Numbered from the stretch's first letter, positions 43,757 through 52,639 are shown. The stretch is DNA of 64,000 nucleotides from Antiquaquibacter soli (GCF_030580675.1 NZ_JAUQUB010000001.1:1-64000); one strand, 5' to 3'. Numbers and translations are program-made. Notes: a model not told the origin generated them from the letters alone.

Positions 43757-45819
43757 TCGTCCCCGAGGCGGCCGAGCCGCTGCGCGACCACCTGCCGCTC
43801 GGCGGGCGCGGCATCGCGGTCACGAGCCGATACCTCGAGCGCGACGGCATCCCGGTGATCCCGGTGAGCGCCGAGGTGCACTTCAGTCGCATTCCCCGAT
43901 CGGCATGGGACGACGAGCTGCGCAAGATCGCCGCCTCCGGCGTGACGGTGCTCGCGACGTACGCGATCTGGATCCACCACGAGCAGGTCGAGGGGCAGCT
44001 GCGCTTCGACGGATCGCTCGACCTGCGGGCGTTCGTGGAACTGTGCCGGATGCACGGTCTCGACGTCTTCCTCCGTGTCGGGCCGTGGGCGCACGCCGAG
44101 GCGCGCAATGGCGGGTTCCCCGATTGGCTCCTGGCGCGCGACCTCGAGCCGCGCTCCAACGACCCGCGCTACCTCGCGGAGGCGCGGCGCTGGTTCGCGG
44201 CGCTGGGGGAGCAGCTGGACGGGCTCGAGCTGCTCGCGGTGCAGGTGGAGAACGAGCTCTACGACGACCCCGAGCACCTCGCGGCGCTCGTCGACCTCGC
44301 TCGCGAGTGCGGCATCGACGCCCCGCTGTGGACGGGCACGGCGTGGGGCGGCGCGCACCTGCCGATCGACCGCGTGCTGCCGCTCTACGCGGGATACTCG
44401 GAGGCGTTCTGGATCGCCCACGACGCCGGTTACGACGCATCGAGCGCCAGCAACTTCTATTACTCGGACGAGCGCGACGAGGTCGGCGTCGGCGCGGACA
44501 CGCGAGATTCCGCGCTCACTCCGTCGAACCTGGACCCGTCGCGCTACCCCTACGCGACGTGCGAGCTCGGCGGCGGCATGGTCTCGGCCTATCACCGCCG
44601 ACCGACCGCGCTGCCCGACGATGTCGCGGCGCTCGCCCTGACGAAGCTCGGCAGCGGGTCGACGTGGCAGGGGTACTACATGTTCCACGACGGCATCAAT
44701 CCGGCGCGGGGACTGCAGGAGTCGCACGCGACGGGCGCCCGCAACGACCTGCCGGAGCTCTCCTACGACTTCGGTGCGCCGCTCGGGGTGATGGGCGAGT
44801 CGAGGCCGAGTCTCGGCAAGCTGCGGCTGCAGCACCACTTCCTCGCGTGCTTCGGCGACCGGCTCGCGCCACTCCCCCTCGTGCTGCCGCCGGACGCGCC
44901 GGAGGTCGGCGACACGACGACCCTGCGCTGGGCGGTGCGCGGCTCGGGGGGCCGCGGCTTCGTGTTCGTCACGAATCACGAGCCGCACGTAACGCTGCCC
45001 GAGCACCGCGGGGTGGTGTTCGAGGGATTCCCCCCGGTCGATATTCCTTCTGGTGCATATTTCTTCTGGCCCTTCGGTTTCGAGTGGGCGGGCGGTGTCG
45101 TCGACTGGGCGACGGCACAGATCGTGACGGCGATCGGCGGCGTCCTCGTCGTCACCGGCGGCCCGGATGCGCGGCTCTCCTTCGACGGAGCCGAGGTGCC
45201 GTTGCGCGAGCGGGTGAACGTGGACGGGTTCCTCCTCCTGTCTCGCGCGGACGCGGAGCGCGCCCACGTCGTGGGGGATCGCCTCGTGCTGTGCGACGAC
45301 GTGGTCACTCCCGAGTGGCTGTACGCCGAGCGCGAGCATCCCGAGTTCGACGAGTGGGACGGCGAGCGGTTCGTGCGGCGGGTGCTGGAGCCCGGCTATC
45401 CGCTGCCGGCCGAGGTGCCTGTCACGGCACTGCGGGAGGCCGGGATGCCCGCCCCCGTTCGCCTCGGACCGTGGGAGCGGGCATCCGCACCGACCGACTG
45501 GACCGACGCCGGCCGGTGGCGGCTCGACGTCTCGGGGCTGCCGATGCGCGAGGGGCTGCGGGTACTGATCGAGCTCGACTGGGTCGGCGATGTCGCCCGC
45601 GCGATCGTCGACGGGCGGCCGGTGGACGACCGCTACTTCACGGGGCGGTCGTGGATGCTGCCGCTCGACCTCCTCGACGGGGCGGCCGAGGTCACGATCG
45701 AGGTGCTGTCGATGGATCCGGCGGCCCCGATCTCCCTGCCGGAGGACGCCCGGGCGGCGCTCGGCGACGGGCGGGCGGCGGTTCGCTCGGCGCGCGTGCG
45801 GAGGGTCGAGCGGCGGTAG
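43753..45819 (+). CDS. GH35 beta-galactosidase
   Basis: The 688-residue protein has the GH35 barrel (V-S-A-E-V-H-F-S-R-I, then L-R-V-G-P-W-A-H-A-E). The acid/base is Glu168 in V-Q-V-E-N-E-L-Y and the likely nucleophile Glu271 in Y-A-T-C-E-L-G-G-G. C-terminal beta-domains follow. The usual GH35 start, G-x-x-F-x-x-x-S-G-E-x-H-Y, is modified here (S-A-E-V-H-F), so specificity may differ from standard lactase activity. It is cytoplasmic. Confidence 0.9.
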   Translation: MIVPEAAEPLRDHLPLGGRGIAVTSRYLERDGIPVIPVSAEVHFSRIPRSAWDDELRKIAASGVTVLATYAIWIHHEQVEGQLRFDGSLDLRAFVELCRMHGLDVFLRVGPWAHAEARNGGFPDWLLARDLEPRSNDPRYLAEARRWFAALGEQLDGLELLAVQVENELYDDPEHLAALVDLARECGIDAPLWTGTAWGGAHLPIDRVLPLYAGYSEAFWIAHDAGYDASSASNFYYSDERDEVGVGADTRDSALTPSNLDPSRYPYATCELGGGMVSAYHRRPTALPDDVAALALTKLGSGSTWQGYYMFHDGINPARGLQESHATGARNDLPELSYDFGAPLGVMGESRPSLGKLRLQHHFLACFGDRLAPLPLVLPPDAPEVGDTTTLRWAVRGSGGRGFVFVTNHEPHVTLPEHRGVVFEGFPPVDIPSGAYFFWPFGFEWAGGVVDWATAQIVTAIGGVLVVTGGPDARLSFDGAEVPLRERVNVDGFLLLSRADAERAHVVGDRLVLCDDVVTPEWLYAEREHPEFDEWDGERFVRRVLEPGYPLPAEVPVTALREAGMPAPVRLGPWERASAPTDWTDAGRWRLDVSGLPMREGLRVLIELDWVGDVARAIVDGRPVDDRYFTGRSWMLPLDLLDGAAEVTIEVLSMDPAAPISLPEDARAALGDGRAAVRSARVRRVERR

Positions 45820-45825
45820 TAGCGT
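45820..45825 (+). promoter_or_regulatory. -10 element of a leaderless promoter (Gfo/Idh/MocA gene)
   Basis: TAGCGT lies six bases before the ATG at 45832, identical to the element before the DUF5107 gene. It could drive a separate leaderless transcript from within the GH35 end. Confidence 0.45.
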
Positions 45826-45831
45826 CGTCGC

Positions 45832-46848
45832 ATGATCCTCCCCGAGCCCACCCACGTGCCGTTGCGCGGCGGTCCCGTCGTGCGCTGGGGCATCCTCGCT
45901 CCCGGCGGCATCGCCGACGCCTGGACCGAGACCCTGCACCGCAACACCGACCAGCGCGTGGCCGCTGTCGCGTCGCGCACGCTCGCGCGGGCGGAGGAGT
46001 TCGCCGCCCGTCACGGCGTCGGGCGGTCGTTCGGCTCGTACGACGAGCTCGTCGCGGACCCCGGTGTGGATGTCGTCTACATCGCCGCTCCGCACAGCGA
46101 GCACCGGCGGCTCGCGCTCCTCGCGATCGGCGCGGGCAAGCACGTGCTCGTGGAGAAGCCGATCGGGCTCTCCGCCGCCGAGGCGCGCGAGATCGCGGTG
46201 GCGGCGCGCGCAGCAGGGGTCTTCGCGATGGAGGCGATGTGGTCGCGGTTCCTGCCGCAGACGACGGTGCTCGCGCGACTGCTCGAGGACGGCGCCCTCG
46301 GCGACGTGCTCACGGTCACGGCCGACTTCGGCGCGGTGTTCGACACCGACCCGCAGGGTCGCGCCTACAACCCGGCGCTCGGCGGCGGGGCGCTCCTCGA
46401 CGTCGGCATCTACCCGGTGTGGTTCGCGCACCTCGTGCTCGGGACGCCCTCGGCGGTGACGGCCCGCGGCTCGCTGACCGCCACGGGCGTGGATGCTCAG
46501 GCCGCCGTCATCCTCGACTACGGCACTCCCGCCCAAGCGGTGCTCACCACGAGCATGCTCGTCTCCACGCCGCGCCGTGCGGCGGTCAGCGGAACCCTCG
46601 CCGAGGTGCGCCTGCCGCGCGACTTCATGGGCCCGGGCGAGCTGCACCTCGTGCGCGACGACGAGGTGCTCGCGAGCATGGACGACCCGAACGGCTTCCG
46701 CTGGCGCGATGGCCTCTGCTACGAGGCCGTCGCGGTCGCGACGTACATCGCCGAGGGCCGCACCGAGTCGCCCCTGCACTCCCTCGACGACACGGTCGCA
46801 ATCATGACGGTGCTCGACGAGGCCCGCCGCCAGGTTGGCGCGGCGTAG
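45832..46848 (+). CDS. Gfo/Idh/MocA family oxidoreductase
   Basis: The 338-residue NAD(P)-dependent dehydrogenase has the Rossmann site W-G-I-L-A-P-G-G-I-A, the standard E-K-P motif (H-V-L-V-E-K-P-I-G) and the C-terminal G-G-G-A-L-L-D-V-G-I-Y-P strand. It follows GH35 by 12 bases and probably oxidises a released sugar. It resembles the gene at 31976-32959 but retains the canonical E-K-P. Confidence 0.92.
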   Translation: MILPEPTHVPLRGGPVVRWGILAPGGIADAWTETLHRNTDQRVAAVASRTLARAEEFAARHGVGRSFGSYDELVADPGVDVVYIAAPHSEHRRLALLAIGAGKHVLVEKPIGLSAAEAREIAVAARAAGVFAMEAMWSRFLPQTTVLARLLEDGALGDVLTVTADFGAVFDTDPQGRAYNPALGGGALLDVGIYPVWFAHLVLGTPSAVTARGSLTATGVDAQAAVILDYGTPAQAVLTTSMLVSTPRRAAVSGTLAEVRLPRDFMGPGELHLVRDDEVLASMDDPNGFRWRDGLCYEAVAVATYIAEGRTESPLHSLDDTVAIMTVLDEARRQVGAA

Positions 46849-46851
46849 CCG

Positions 46852-46939
46852 GCTGCCTCGGCGTCGAGTTGCCACTCGTGGCGGGTCTGGGGGCGCCATT
46901 CCCGCCACGAGTGGCAACTCGATCGCGGGCCGAGGCAGC
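46852..46939. repeat. Two-tier inverted repeat before kynureninase
   Basis: Outer arms GCTGCCTCGGC (46852-46862) and GCCGAGGCAGC (46929-46939) surround perfect 22-base inner arms at 46864-46885 and 46901-46922. The inner spacer is 15 bases. It fills most of the gap between two genes reading the same way and ends 10 bases before the -10 element of the next gene. Confidence 0.8.
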
Positions 46940-46949
46940 GCCAGCGCGG

Positions 46950-46955
46950 TAGCCT
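46950..46955 (+). promoter_or_regulatory. -10 element of the kynureninase gene
   Basis: TAGCCT lies six bases before the GTG start at 46962, with no Shine-Dalgarno between. The large inverted repeat occupies the -35 side. Confidence 0.45.
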
Positions 46956-46961
46956 CGGTCC

Positions 46962-48149
46962 GTGCATCCGCTCGACGCCGCCGACCCGCTCGCGCACTAC
47001 CGCGATCGCTTCGTCGGGAGCCCCGGCCTCGTCGCCTACCTCGACGGCAACTCGCTCGGGAGGCCGTTGACCGCGTCGATCGAGCGGGTCGAGGCGTTCC
47101 TCCGCGAGGAGTGGGGCGGTCGCCTCATCCGTGGGTGGGACGAGGGCTGGATGCAGCTGCCCCTAGCTCTCGGCGACGAGCTCGGCCGCGTGGCCCTCGG
47201 CGCCGCCCCCGGCCAGGTCGCGATCGCCGACTCGACGACTGTGAGCTTGTACAAGCTCATCCGCGCGGCTCTGGATGCCCGGCCGGGCCGCACCGAGATC
47301 GTCATCGATCGCGACAACTTCCCGACCGACCGGTACCTCGTCGAGGGCATCGCTCGCGACCGCGGTCTCACCGTTCGCTGGGTCGAGACCCCGCACGACG
47401 GCGGGGTCACCCCTGAGCTCGTGGCACCCGTGCTCGGCGAGCAGACCGCCCTCCTCGTGCTGAGCTCGGTCGCGTACCGCTCGGCGTGGTTCGCCGACAT
47501 CCCGGCGATCACCGCGCTCGCTCACGACGCTGGCGCCCTCGTGCTGTGGGACCTGTGCCACTCGGCCGGAGTCGTCGCCACGCCGCTCGACGACTGGGGC
47601 GTCGACCTCGCTGTCGGCTGCGGGTACAAGTACCTGAACGGCGGGCCGGGAGCTCCGGCGTTCCTCTATGTGCGGTCCGACCTGCAGGCGGAGTTGCGGC
47701 AGCCGATCCAGGGGTGGCTGGGATCCGCGAGCCCGTTCGAGATGGGGCAGGGGTATGAGCCGGCTCCGGGCATCCGGGGCTTCCTGTCCGGCACCCCGCC
47801 GATGGTGGGCATGCAGGCCATGCGCGACATGGTCGCCCTCATCGACGAGGCCGGTCTCGAGGCGGTGCGCGCCAAGTCGGTCGCCCTCACGGAGCACGCG
47901 ATCGCGCTCGTCGACGACGTGCTGCCGGATGCCCGGCTCGCGTCACCCCGCGACGCCGCCCGCCGCGGCGGCCACATCACGATCGACCACCCCCGCTTCG
48001 CGGAGCTCATGCCGCGGCTGTGGGAGCGCGGGGTCGTCCCCGATTTCCGACGGCCGGACGGCATCCGCCTCGGGCTCTCCCCGCTCAGCACCTCGTTCGC
48101 CGAGCTCGAGGCCGGGGTGGGGATGATCGCCGAGCTGCTCCGCGGTTAG
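46962..48149 (+). CDS. kynU: Kynureninase
   Basis: This 395-residue class V PLP enzyme cleaves kynurenine to anthranilate and alanine. Signatures are Y-L-D-G-N-S-L-G-R near residue 26, W-D-L-C-H-S-A-G with the PLP aspartate, and the Schiff-base Lys223 in C-G-Y-K-Y-L-N-G-G-P-G-A-P. No tryptophan dioxygenase or formamidase gene is in the window, so the pathway would be completed elsewhere. GTG at 46962 appears leaderless. Its stop overlaps that of the convergent SDR gene by four bases. Confidence 0.92.
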   Translation: MHPLDAADPLAHYRDRFVGSPGLVAYLDGNSLGRPLTASIERVEAFLREEWGGRLIRGWDEGWMQLPLALGDELGRVALGAAPGQVAIADSTTVSLYKLIRAALDARPGRTEIVIDRDNFPTDRYLVEGIARDRGLTVRWVETPHDGGVTPELVAPVLGEQTALLVLSSVAYRSAWFADIPAITALAHDAGALVLWDLCHSAGVVATPLDDWGVDLAVGCGYKYLNGGPGAPAFLYVRSDLQAELRQPIQGWLGSASPFEMGQGYEPAPGIRGFLSGTPPMVGMQAMRDMVALIDEAGLEAVRAKSVALTEHAIALVDDVLPDARLASPRDAARRGGHITIDHPRFAELMPRLWERGVVPDFRRPDGIRLGLSPLSTSFAELEAGVGMIAELLRG

Positions 48150-48847
48150 CGCGCGAGCTGCGGGTACAGCGCCTCCACCGGCGCCGCCAGCCCCTGCTTC
48201 ACGCGCACGCTGATCTCGTCGGCGAGCACCTCGAGCGAGCCGGCCTCGAGTCCGTCGTAGGCGAGGCGCACGATGTCGGCGGGGTCGTTCTTGGGCTCCG
48301 TCACGTCGGTGGTCATCGGGGTGTCGGTGTAGCCGAGGTGCAGTCCCACGACGTGGGTGCCCGCCGGGGCGAGCTCGAGGCGCAGCGAGTTCGTGACCGA
48401 CCAGAACGCGGCCTTCGACGCGCTGTACGCTCCGGCGAACCCGACCCAGCTGAGCACGGAGTGCACGTCGACGAGGGCACCGCCGCCGTTCGCGGCGAGG
48501 ACGGGGGCGAACGCTCGCGCCACGTGGATCGCGCCGAAGAGGTTGGTCTCGATGATCGAGCGGATGAGCGCGATGTCGCCCGTCGCGATGGGGGCGGTGC
48601 CGCCGATGCCCGCGTTGTTGATGACGACGGTCGTGTCGGACGCCTGCTGCGCGACGGCGGCGACGGATGCCTCGTCCGTCACGTCGAGGGCGAGGGGAAC
48701 GACGCGGGCGTCGTCCCAGTCGCGCGGGGTGCGGGCCGTCGCGTAGACCTTGGCGGCTCCCCGGTCGAGCGCCTGGCGGACGAACTCGGTGCCGAGCCCT
48801 CCGTTCGCTCCGGTGACGAGGACGATGGCGCCCGAGAGATCGGTCAT
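48146..48847 (-). CDS. SDR family oxidoreductase
   Basis: The 233-residue short-chain dehydrogenase has V-T-G-A-N-G-G-L-G for the cofactor, I-N-N-A-G, a Ser in D-V-H-S-V-L-S and the Tyr/Lys pair in Y-S-A-S-K. It is divergent from an HxlR regulator and probably under its control. The substrate is unknown. Confidence 0.9.
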   Translation of the reverse strand: MTDLSGAIVLVTGANGGLGTEFVRQALDRGAAKVYATARTPRDWDDARVVPLALDVTDEASVAAVAQQASDTTVVINNAGIGGTAPIATGDIALIRSIIETNLFGAIHVARAFAPVLAANGGGALVDVHSVLSWVGFAGAYSASKAAFWSVTNSLRLELAPAGTHVVGLHLGYTDTPMTTDVTEPKNDPADIVRLAYDGLEAGSLEVLADEISVRVKQGLAAPVEALYPQLAR

Positions 48848-48856
48848 GGGATGCTC

Positions 48857-48917
48857 CTAGCTGGGTTGGGATTCACAACCTAGCACCCTCGGTCCGATTA
48901 TCAAACTCAGCTAAGAT
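48857..48917. promoter_or_regulatory. Divergent SDR/HxlR control region
   Basis: CTAGCTGGGTT (48857-48867) and AACTCAGCTAAG (48904-48915) are imperfect inverted copies. A GGTTG-N7-CAACC dyad (48864-48880) lies between them. TAAGAT (48912-48917) is the -10 element six bases before the HxlR ATG. The sites are candidates for HxlR binding. Confidence 0.45.
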
Positions 48918-48923
48918 GGCGGT

Positions 48924-49373
48924 ATGGATCCCACCGAGTTCAACGCCCGCTGCTCGATCGCCCGCAGCCTCGACGTCCTGGGCGAGAAGTGGACCCTCCT
49001 GATCCTGCGCGAGGCGTTCCGCGGCCGAGCGCGGTTCAGCGAGTTCCGCGACTCTCTCGGGGTCGCCCGTGACATCCTCGCCAACCGGCTCGCGACGCTC
49101 GTCGAGTACGGCGTGCTCGAGAAGCGCGCCTACCGCGACGAGAACGCGCGAGAGCGCTTCGAGTACGTGCTGACCCCCGCGGGCCGCGACCTGCGGGTGG
49201 TGCTCGTCGCCCTCACCGAGTGGGGCGACCGGCACCGCGCCCTGCCGACCGGGCCGAGCGTCGCCTACGTCGAGGAGGCCAGCGGCCAGCCCGTGCACCT
49301 CGAGTTCGTCACCGCCGACGGTCGGCCCGTCCCCGCCAGCGTGGTGACGAGCGTCTTCGCCGACGCGGTCTAG
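48924..49373 (+). CDS. HxlR family transcriptional regulator
   Basis: The 149-residue winged-helix protein has the HxlR signature: C-S-I-A-R-S-L-D-V-L-G-E-K-W-T-L-L-I-L-R-E, then F-S-E-F and I-L-A-N-R-L-A-T-L. The Cys at residue 10 could sense electrophiles, as in related redox-responsive HxlR proteins. It is divergent from an SDR gene, its probable target. The C-terminal extension after residue 110 is less conserved. Confidence 0.92.
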   Translation: MDPTEFNARCSIARSLDVLGEKWTLLILREAFRGRARFSEFRDSLGVARDILANRLATLVEYGVLEKRAYRDENARERFEYVLTPAGRDLRVVLVALTEWGDRHRALPTGPSVAYVEEASGQPVHLEFVTADGRPVPASVVTSVFADAV

Positions 49374-50215
49374 AGGTACGGCTCCACGAGCTCCCGGTAC
49401 CGCGACAGCGACGTCTCGACGACCGAGGGGTACGGCGCATCCCAGATGTCCTGGCGGAAGATCTCGCACTCCACGTCGCCCTCGTAGCCCGCCGCAGCGA
49501 CCGCGCGCGTGAGCGACTCGAAGTCGATGAACCCGTCGCCCGGGTAGCCGCGCGAGAGCAGTGCATCCGTCGCGATGGGCAGGTTCCAGTCGCACACCTG
49601 GTAGCTGGAGATGCGGCCGGATGCCCCGGCGCGGGCGATCTGCGGCAGCACGTCCGGGTCCCAGAACACATGGAACGTGTCGACCACCACGCCGACGTCG
49701 CGCGCATCGAACTGCTCCGCGATGTCGAGCGCCTGACCGAGCGTGGACACCACGGCGCGGTCGGCGACGTACATGGGGTGCAGCGGTTCGATGGCGAGCT
49801 GGATGCCCGCGGCCCGGGCATCCAGTGAGAGCTCGCCGAGGGCATCCCGCACCCGCTCCCGCGCGCCCGCGAGATCGCGCGACCCGGCGGGCAGCCCGCC
49901 GACGACGAGCACGAGGGCGGGGGCGCCGAGCGCCGCCGTCTCCTCGATCGCGCGCCGATTGTCGTCGAGGGCGGCGGCGCGAGCGCCCGCCTCGACGGCC
50001 GTGAGAAACCCGCCGCGGCACAGGCTCGAGACCCGCAACCCGGCGTCGCGCACGTACGCGGCCGACGCCTGCAGGCCGAACTCCGCGACCGGCTCGCGCC
50101 ACAACCCGATCGAGGGGATTCCCGCCGCGACGGTCGCATCCACGGCCTCCGTGAGCGACGCGAACTTGATCGTGGCCTGGTTGAGCGAGAACCGGGTCGC
50201 CGCGGCCCCGCTCAC
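49370..50215 (-). CDS. Sugar phosphate isomerase/epimerase (AP endonuclease 2-like barrel)
   Basis: The 281-residue TIM barrel has metal-ligand positions in L-A-I-E-P-L-H-P, V-V-V-D-T-F-H-V-F-W-D and D-V-E-C-E-I-F. These fit the xylose-isomerase-like/IolE superfamily that isomerises or dehydrates sugars and 3-ketosugars. The GTG start overlaps the upstream gene's stop by four bases. It is the last gene of a three-gene operon with a Gfo/Idh/MocA dehydrogenase and a DUF993 protein. Confidence 0.87.
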   Translation of the reverse strand: MSGAAATRFSLNQATIKFASLTEAVDATVAAGIPSIGLWREPVAEFGLQASAAYVRDAGLRVSSLCRGGFLTAVEAGARAAALDDNRRAIEETAALGAPALVLVVGGLPAGSRDLAGARERVRDALGELSLDARAAGIQLAIEPLHPMYVADRAVVSTLGQALDIAEQFDARDVGVVVDTFHVFWDPDVLPQIARAGASGRISSYQVCDWNLPIATDALLSRGYPGDGFIDFESLTRAVAAAGYEGDVECEIFRQDIWDAPYPSVVETSLSRYRELVEPYL

Positions 50216-51348
50216 AGCCCGTTCACCGCCAGCATCGCGTGCCAGCGGGAGGCCGCGAGCTCGGGCCGCTCGAGCGCTCCCGCCTCGTTGGCGAGCCGCA
50301 CGATCTCGCTCAGGTGCCGCAGGTCGCGGCCGGAGTGCAGCCCGCCGACCATCTGGAACGCCGACTGGTGCCCGTTGAGCCACGACAGGAACGCGACACC
50401 CGTCTTGTAGTACTGCGTCGGTGCCGCGAAGACCTGGCGGGCGAGCGCCTCGGTGGGGCCGAGGATGCGCTCGAAGCCGGCCCGGTCGCCCGCGTCGAGC
50501 GCCTGGATCGCCGCCGACGCGTTCGGGGCGAATGCGGCGAAGGCCCCCAGCAGAGCATCCGACCCGCTGTCGATGAGACCCACGAAGTTGAAGTCGTCGC
50601 CCGTGAACATGCGTACGCCCTCGGGCAGTCGCGAGCGGAGGGCGATCTCGGCCGAGGCATCCAGGAGCGACATCTTGATGCCCGCGACCTTCGCCGGGTT
50701 CTCCTGGATGATGCGCAGCACCGTGTCGCTCGCGGTGGCGACGTCGACCGAGCCCCAGTAGCCCGCGAGGCTCGCGTCGAAGGCGGTGCCGAGCCAGTGC
50801 AGCACGACGGGACCGCCCGCGCGCGACAGCACAGCGCGGTAGACCCGCTCGTAGTCGCCCGGGCCGCTCGCCGCGCGGGCGAGGTGACGGCTCGCCATGA
50901 GGACGACGCCGGCCCCGGCATCCTCGGCGACCTCCAGCTGGGCGACGTACGCGTCGATGACCTCGTCGACCGAGATCGCGGCCGAGTCGACGTGGTCGGT
51001 GTTGACGCCCACCACAAGCGCCCCACCGACCGACGCCGCCTCGGCCGCGCTCCGGCGGATGAGCTCGGCGCACGCGGTCCAGTCGAGGCCCATGTTGCGC
51101 TGCGCCGTGTCCATCGCGTCGGCGACGCCGAGCCCCCACGACCAGACGTGGTGACGGAACGCGAGCGTCGCATCCCAGTCCACATCGGCGGGGGCGCCCG
51201 GCACGTTGTTGCCCGTCACCCGCGGCACGACGTGCGCGGCGGCGTACGCCACCCGCGACTCGAGCGGGGCGGCGGGCTTCGAGAAGGCCGGCGCGGCCGC
51301 GAGCTGCGTGGAGGTCACGCCCCCGTCGGCGTCCAGGAGGCGCAGCAT
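50212..51348 (-). CDS. DUF993 family (dihydrodipicolinate-synthase-like) protein
   Basis: The 378-residue protein resembles DapA-like barrels. The Lys in V-A-G-I-K-M-S-L-L-D sits where class I aldolases form a Schiff base, and G-D-D-F-N-F-V-G-L follows. The DUF993 group has no established activity that I know of; an aldolase or retro-aldol role on a keto-sugar acid is inference. Its ATG at 51348 overlaps the dehydrogenase stop (TGATG), so the operon is translationally coupled. Confidence 0.85.
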   Translation of the reverse strand: MLRLLDADGGVTSTQLAAAPAFSKPAAPLESRVAYAAAHVVPRVTGNNVPGAPADVDWDATLAFRHHVWSWGLGVADAMDTAQRNMGLDWTACAELIRRSAAEAASVGGALVVGVNTDHVDSAAISVDEVIDAYVAQLEVAEDAGAGVVLMASRHLARAASGPGDYERVYRAVLSRAGGPVVLHWLGTAFDASLAGYWGSVDVATASDTVLRIIQENPAKVAGIKMSLLDASAEIALRSRLPEGVRMFTGDDFNFVGLIDSGSDALLGAFAAFAPNASAAIQALDAGDRAGFERILGPTEALARQVFAAPTQYYKTGVAFLSWLNGHQSAFQMVGGLHSGRDLRHLSEIVRLANEAGALERPELAASRWHAMLAVNGL

Positions 51349-52496
51349 CACAGCGACACCGCGGGGAGCTGGATGCGACGCCCCTCCGCCGAGGAGCGCA
51401 GGCCCTCCTCGCTCAGCCGCACCCCGCGGGCGCCCGCGAGCAGGTCGAACTCGTACGGCGCATCCTCGAGCACGTGCCGCAGGAACTGCTCCCACTGCAC
51501 CTTGAACCCGTTCTCGAACACGTCGTTGTCGGGCACCTCGATCCAGTCCTGGAAGTAGTCGTGCGTCTCCGGCAGGTCCGGGTTCCAGACGGGCTTCGGG
51601 GTGGCGTTGCGCGGCTGGATGCGGCAGCCGAAGAGCCCGACGACGGCCGAGCCGAGCGTGCCGTCCACCTGGAACTCGACGAGCTCCTTGCGGTTCACCC
51701 GCACGGCCCAGCTCGAGTTGAGCTGAACGATCGCGCCGCCGTCGAGCTCGAAGATCGCGTAGGCGGCGTCATCCGCGGTCGCTGCGTAGGATGCCCCGGC
51801 CTCGTCGACGCGCGTCGGGATGTGGGTCACGGCCCGCGCGTAGACGCTGTCGATGCGGCCGAAGAGGTTCTCGATGACGTAGTTCCAGTGGGCGAACATG
51901 TCGCTCACGATGCCGCCGCCGTCCTCGGCGCGGTAGTTCCAGCTGGGGCGCTGGGCGGGCTGCCAGTCGCCCTCGAACACCCAGTAGCCGAACTCGCCGC
52001 GCACGGACAGGATGCGGCCAAAGAAGCCCGACTCGATGAGGCGGCGCAGTTTCTGGAACCCGGGGAGGTAGAGCTTGTCGTGCACGACTCCGTTCTTGAC
52101 GCCCGCCGCGGTGGCGAGGCGCGCGAGCTCGAGGGCGTCGTCGAAGCTCTCGGCGGTGGGCTTCTCGGTGTAGATGTGCTTGCCCGCGGCAATGGCCTTC
52201 TTAATGGCTTCGACGCGCTTCGTCGTCACGAGGAAGTCGGCGTAGATCGGGAAGTCGGGGTTCGCGAGCGCCTCGTCGAGGCTGTCGGTGTAGTGCTCGA
52301 TGCCGTGCTTCGCGGCGAGCTCGGCGAGCTTCTCCTTCGAGCGCCCGACGAGCATCGGCTCGACCTGCACGCGGGTTCCGTCGGAGAGGAGAACCCCGCC
52401 CTGCTCGCGGATCGCGAGGATCGACCGCAGCAGGTGCTGCCGATAGCCCATGCGCCCGGAGACGCCGTTCATGATGATGCCGATGGACTGGGCCAC
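51348..52496 (-). CDS. Gfo/Idh/MocA family oxidoreductase
   Basis: The 382-residue NAD(P)-dependent dehydrogenase has I-I-M-N-G-V-S-G-R-M-G in the Rossmann fold and the E-K-P motif (H-I-Y-T-E-K-P-T). The G-G-G-I-V-S-D-M-F-A-H-W segment bears the catalytic His. It is the first gene of the operon and probably oxidises a sugar whose product passes to the DUF993 and isomerase enzymes. LacI-type operators lie in the 143-base gap upstream. Confidence 0.92.
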   Translation of the reverse strand: MAQSIGIIMNGVSGRMGYRQHLLRSILAIREQGGVLLSDGTRVQVEPMLVGRSKEKLAELAAKHGIEHYTDSLDEALANPDFPIYADFLVTTKRVEAIKKAIAAGKHIYTEKPTAESFDDALELARLATAAGVKNGVVHDKLYLPGFQKLRRLIESGFFGRILSVRGEFGYWVFEGDWQPAQRPSWNYRAEDGGGIVSDMFAHWNYVIENLFGRIDSVYARAVTHIPTRVDEAGASYAATADDAAYAIFELDGGAIVQLNSSWAVRVNRKELVEFQVDGTLGSAVVGLFGCRIQPRNATPKPVWNPDLPETHDYFQDWIEVPDNDVFENGFKVQWEQFLRHVLEDAPYEFDLLAGARGVRLSEEGLRSSAEGRRIQLPAVSL

Positions 52497-52532
52497 GGGA
52501 TGCTCCTTCGCTGGTCGTCCGGCCGGAGTGCC

Positions 52533-52575
52533 GGGAAAGCGCTTACCAACTTAGGTGACGGGATGCGCTTTCCGC
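52533..52575. promoter_or_regulatory. Candidate LacI operators before the dehydrogenase operon
   Basis: GGGAAAGCGCTTACC carries the palindromic core AAGCGCTT (52537-52544). GGATGCGCTTTCC, about 20 bases further, is a weaker inverted match. The LacI gene at 54382-55362 is the nearest candidate regulator. Confidence 0.5.
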
Positions 52576-52627
52576 AAGGCAGCCAGCGTGCGAATGATAT
52601 GCGGGACCACTGTCTTGTATTCGCAGC

Positions 52628-52633
52628 TAGTGT
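52628..52633 (+). promoter_or_regulatory. -10 element of the HipA-like gene
   Basis: TAGTGT lies six bases before the GTG start at 52640. This suggests that the island carries its own leaderless promoter. Confidence 0.45.
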
Positions 52634-52639
52634 CGGATA

